Of a stretch of 5,325 nt of DNA, positions 5,054-5,325 are shown piece after piece (positions within the stretch are counted from its first letter, which is position 1; every line of letters starts with the position of its first letter). Origin of the DNA: Thermoguttaceae bacterium (GTDB taxonomy: Bacteria > Planctomycetota > Planctomycetia > Pirellulales > Thermoguttaceae); NCBI GenBank assembly GCA_028695865.1, contig JAQVID010000288.1:1-5325 (forward strand). The letters run 5' to 3'. Made by a program: the position numbers and the translations under genes. The notes under the pieces were generated by a model. It was not told the origin of the DNA. It searched no databases and saw only the letters and a list, made by a program, of their open reading frames with translations.

Positions 5054-5076
5054 ACGGGATGAAAAAATTTTTCCAC

Positions 5077-5088
5077 AAAATCGATTTT
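5077..5088. promoter_or_regulatory. 12-bp perfect palindrome AAAATCGATTTT before the regulator gene
   Basis: This palindrome ends 28 bp upstream of the regulator ATG and just downstream of the suggested promoter. A position overlapping the early transcribed region suits autorepression by the regulator encoded next to it. It is AT-rich, so chance symmetry is not negligible. Confidence 0.4.
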
Positions 5089-5116
5089 TGACACTTTTCC
5101 CCATTGGGAGAGAACG

Positions 5117-5325
5117 ATGATGGGCAAAAAAGCAGAGATTCCGTCAACCGATAAGAACATATCGGCAACTTTGGCAAGACAGTGGCGATTGATAAAGATG
5201 CTGGTCGACTGTCCTCAAGGCCGAACCCTCAATGAATTGGCAACGGCTTGCGATATGTCGCGATTCACGATTTATCGTGATATTCTTGCCCTTCAGGTCG
5301 TTCTGGGACCATTTCAAACACGAAA
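5117..5325 (+). CDS. Partial gene: HTH N-terminus of a WYL-type transcriptional regulator
   Basis: From the ATG at 5117 (GGAG 6 nt upstream; a second ATG follows at 5120) 69 codons run in frame to the window edge. After a short polar leader, ARQWRLIKMLVDCPQGRTLN (20-39) and ELATACDMSRFTIYRDILAL (40-59) form a DeoR/HTH_11-like winged helix-turn-helix. The TIYRDI.AL recognition helix and the preceding 'RQWRLIKML...P.G.TL.ELA' helix are characteristic of regulators whose C-terminal half carries a WYL ligand-binding domain; that part lies beyond the window, so the WYL assignment is inferred. In known cases such as BrxR and CapW, WYL regulators repress phage-defence operons and sense nucleic acid or nucleotide signals. 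Here it is divergent from genes A-B across a 610-bp gap, which makes control of A-B possible but unproven. Confidence 0.78.
   Translation, partial: MMGKKAEIPSTDKNISATLARQWRLIKMLVDCPQGRTLNELATACDMSRFTIYRDILALQVVLGPFQTR

Larger units (their letters stand above)
4507..5116. other. 610-bp divergent intergenic region between gene A and the WYL-type regulator
   Basis: No convincing gene lies here. It holds small symmetric elements that could be regulatory: a 7-bp hairpin CGGGAAA-CTCTT-TTTCCCG (4573-4591), a 13-bp palindrome GATTCA-A-TGAATC (4662-4674), TAAAGTT/AACTTTA arms (4811-4817, 4854-4860), and the paired AAAAC-N3-GTTTT sites listed separately. An extended -10-like TGGCATAAT on the plus strand (4838-4846) is isolated. 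The part from about 4800 to 5100 is markedly AT-rich. The length is generous for a two-gene divergent promoter region, so a small RNA or a decayed gene cannot be excluded. Confidence 0.5.

Noticed and set aside
4929..5177. Minus-strand open frames of 82 and 73 codons
   Set aside because: They overlap the start and ribosome binding site of the plus-strand regulator and arise from AT-rich intergenic sequence.

Overview
The window reads as a chromosomal or mobile-element segment from a bacterium, most likely a low-GC member of the Planctomycetota or a related PVC lineage. This rests on gene style only: a family-92-type glycosyltransferase, a short ECF-like sigma factor, a WYL-type regulator N-terminus and an uncharacterised two-gene pair. 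No rRNA, tRNA, CRISPR array or recognisable insertion sequence was seen, so the lineage is an inference.

Layout, left to right. Positions 1-144 (-) hold the first 48 codons of a gene resembling the N-terminus of RecE/PD-(D/E)XK-type nucleases. 216-761 (-) is a small sigma-70-family factor. 872-1657 (-) is a GT92-like glycosyltransferase. 1658-2165 is a gene-free, very AT-rich block packed with ordered repeats: five copies of one 19-bp palindrome in two oppositely oriented clusters, two 15-bp direct repeats 31 bp apart, a 12-bp palindrome, a long imperfect hairpin, a 13-bp inverted repeat reaching the glycosyltransferase ribosome binding site, and a terminator hairpin. 2166-3359 (-) and 3214-4506 (-) are two overlapping genes of unknown function, here called B (zinc-ribbon protein) and A. 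4507-5116 is a long divergent intergenic region with several small palindromes. From 5117 to the end (+) is the start of a WYL-type HTH regulator.

All complete genes are on the minus strand. A and B form a translationally linked pair that ends at a hairpin terminator. The glycosyltransferase, sigma factor and nuclease-like gene follow as a second tandem set, preceded by the repeat block. The regulator is divergent from A/B. That layout, and the known habit of WYL regulators of controlling phage-defence and stress loci, make A+B+regulator a candidate uncharacterised system, but nothing in the sequence proves a defence role. The strongest novel signal is the repeat block at 1658-2165, which looks like a multi-site operator, a centromere-like site or an origin-like region.

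Three gene starts are revised from the longest open frames on the basis of ribosome binding sites: sigma factor (761), glycosyltransferase (1657) and gene B (3359).
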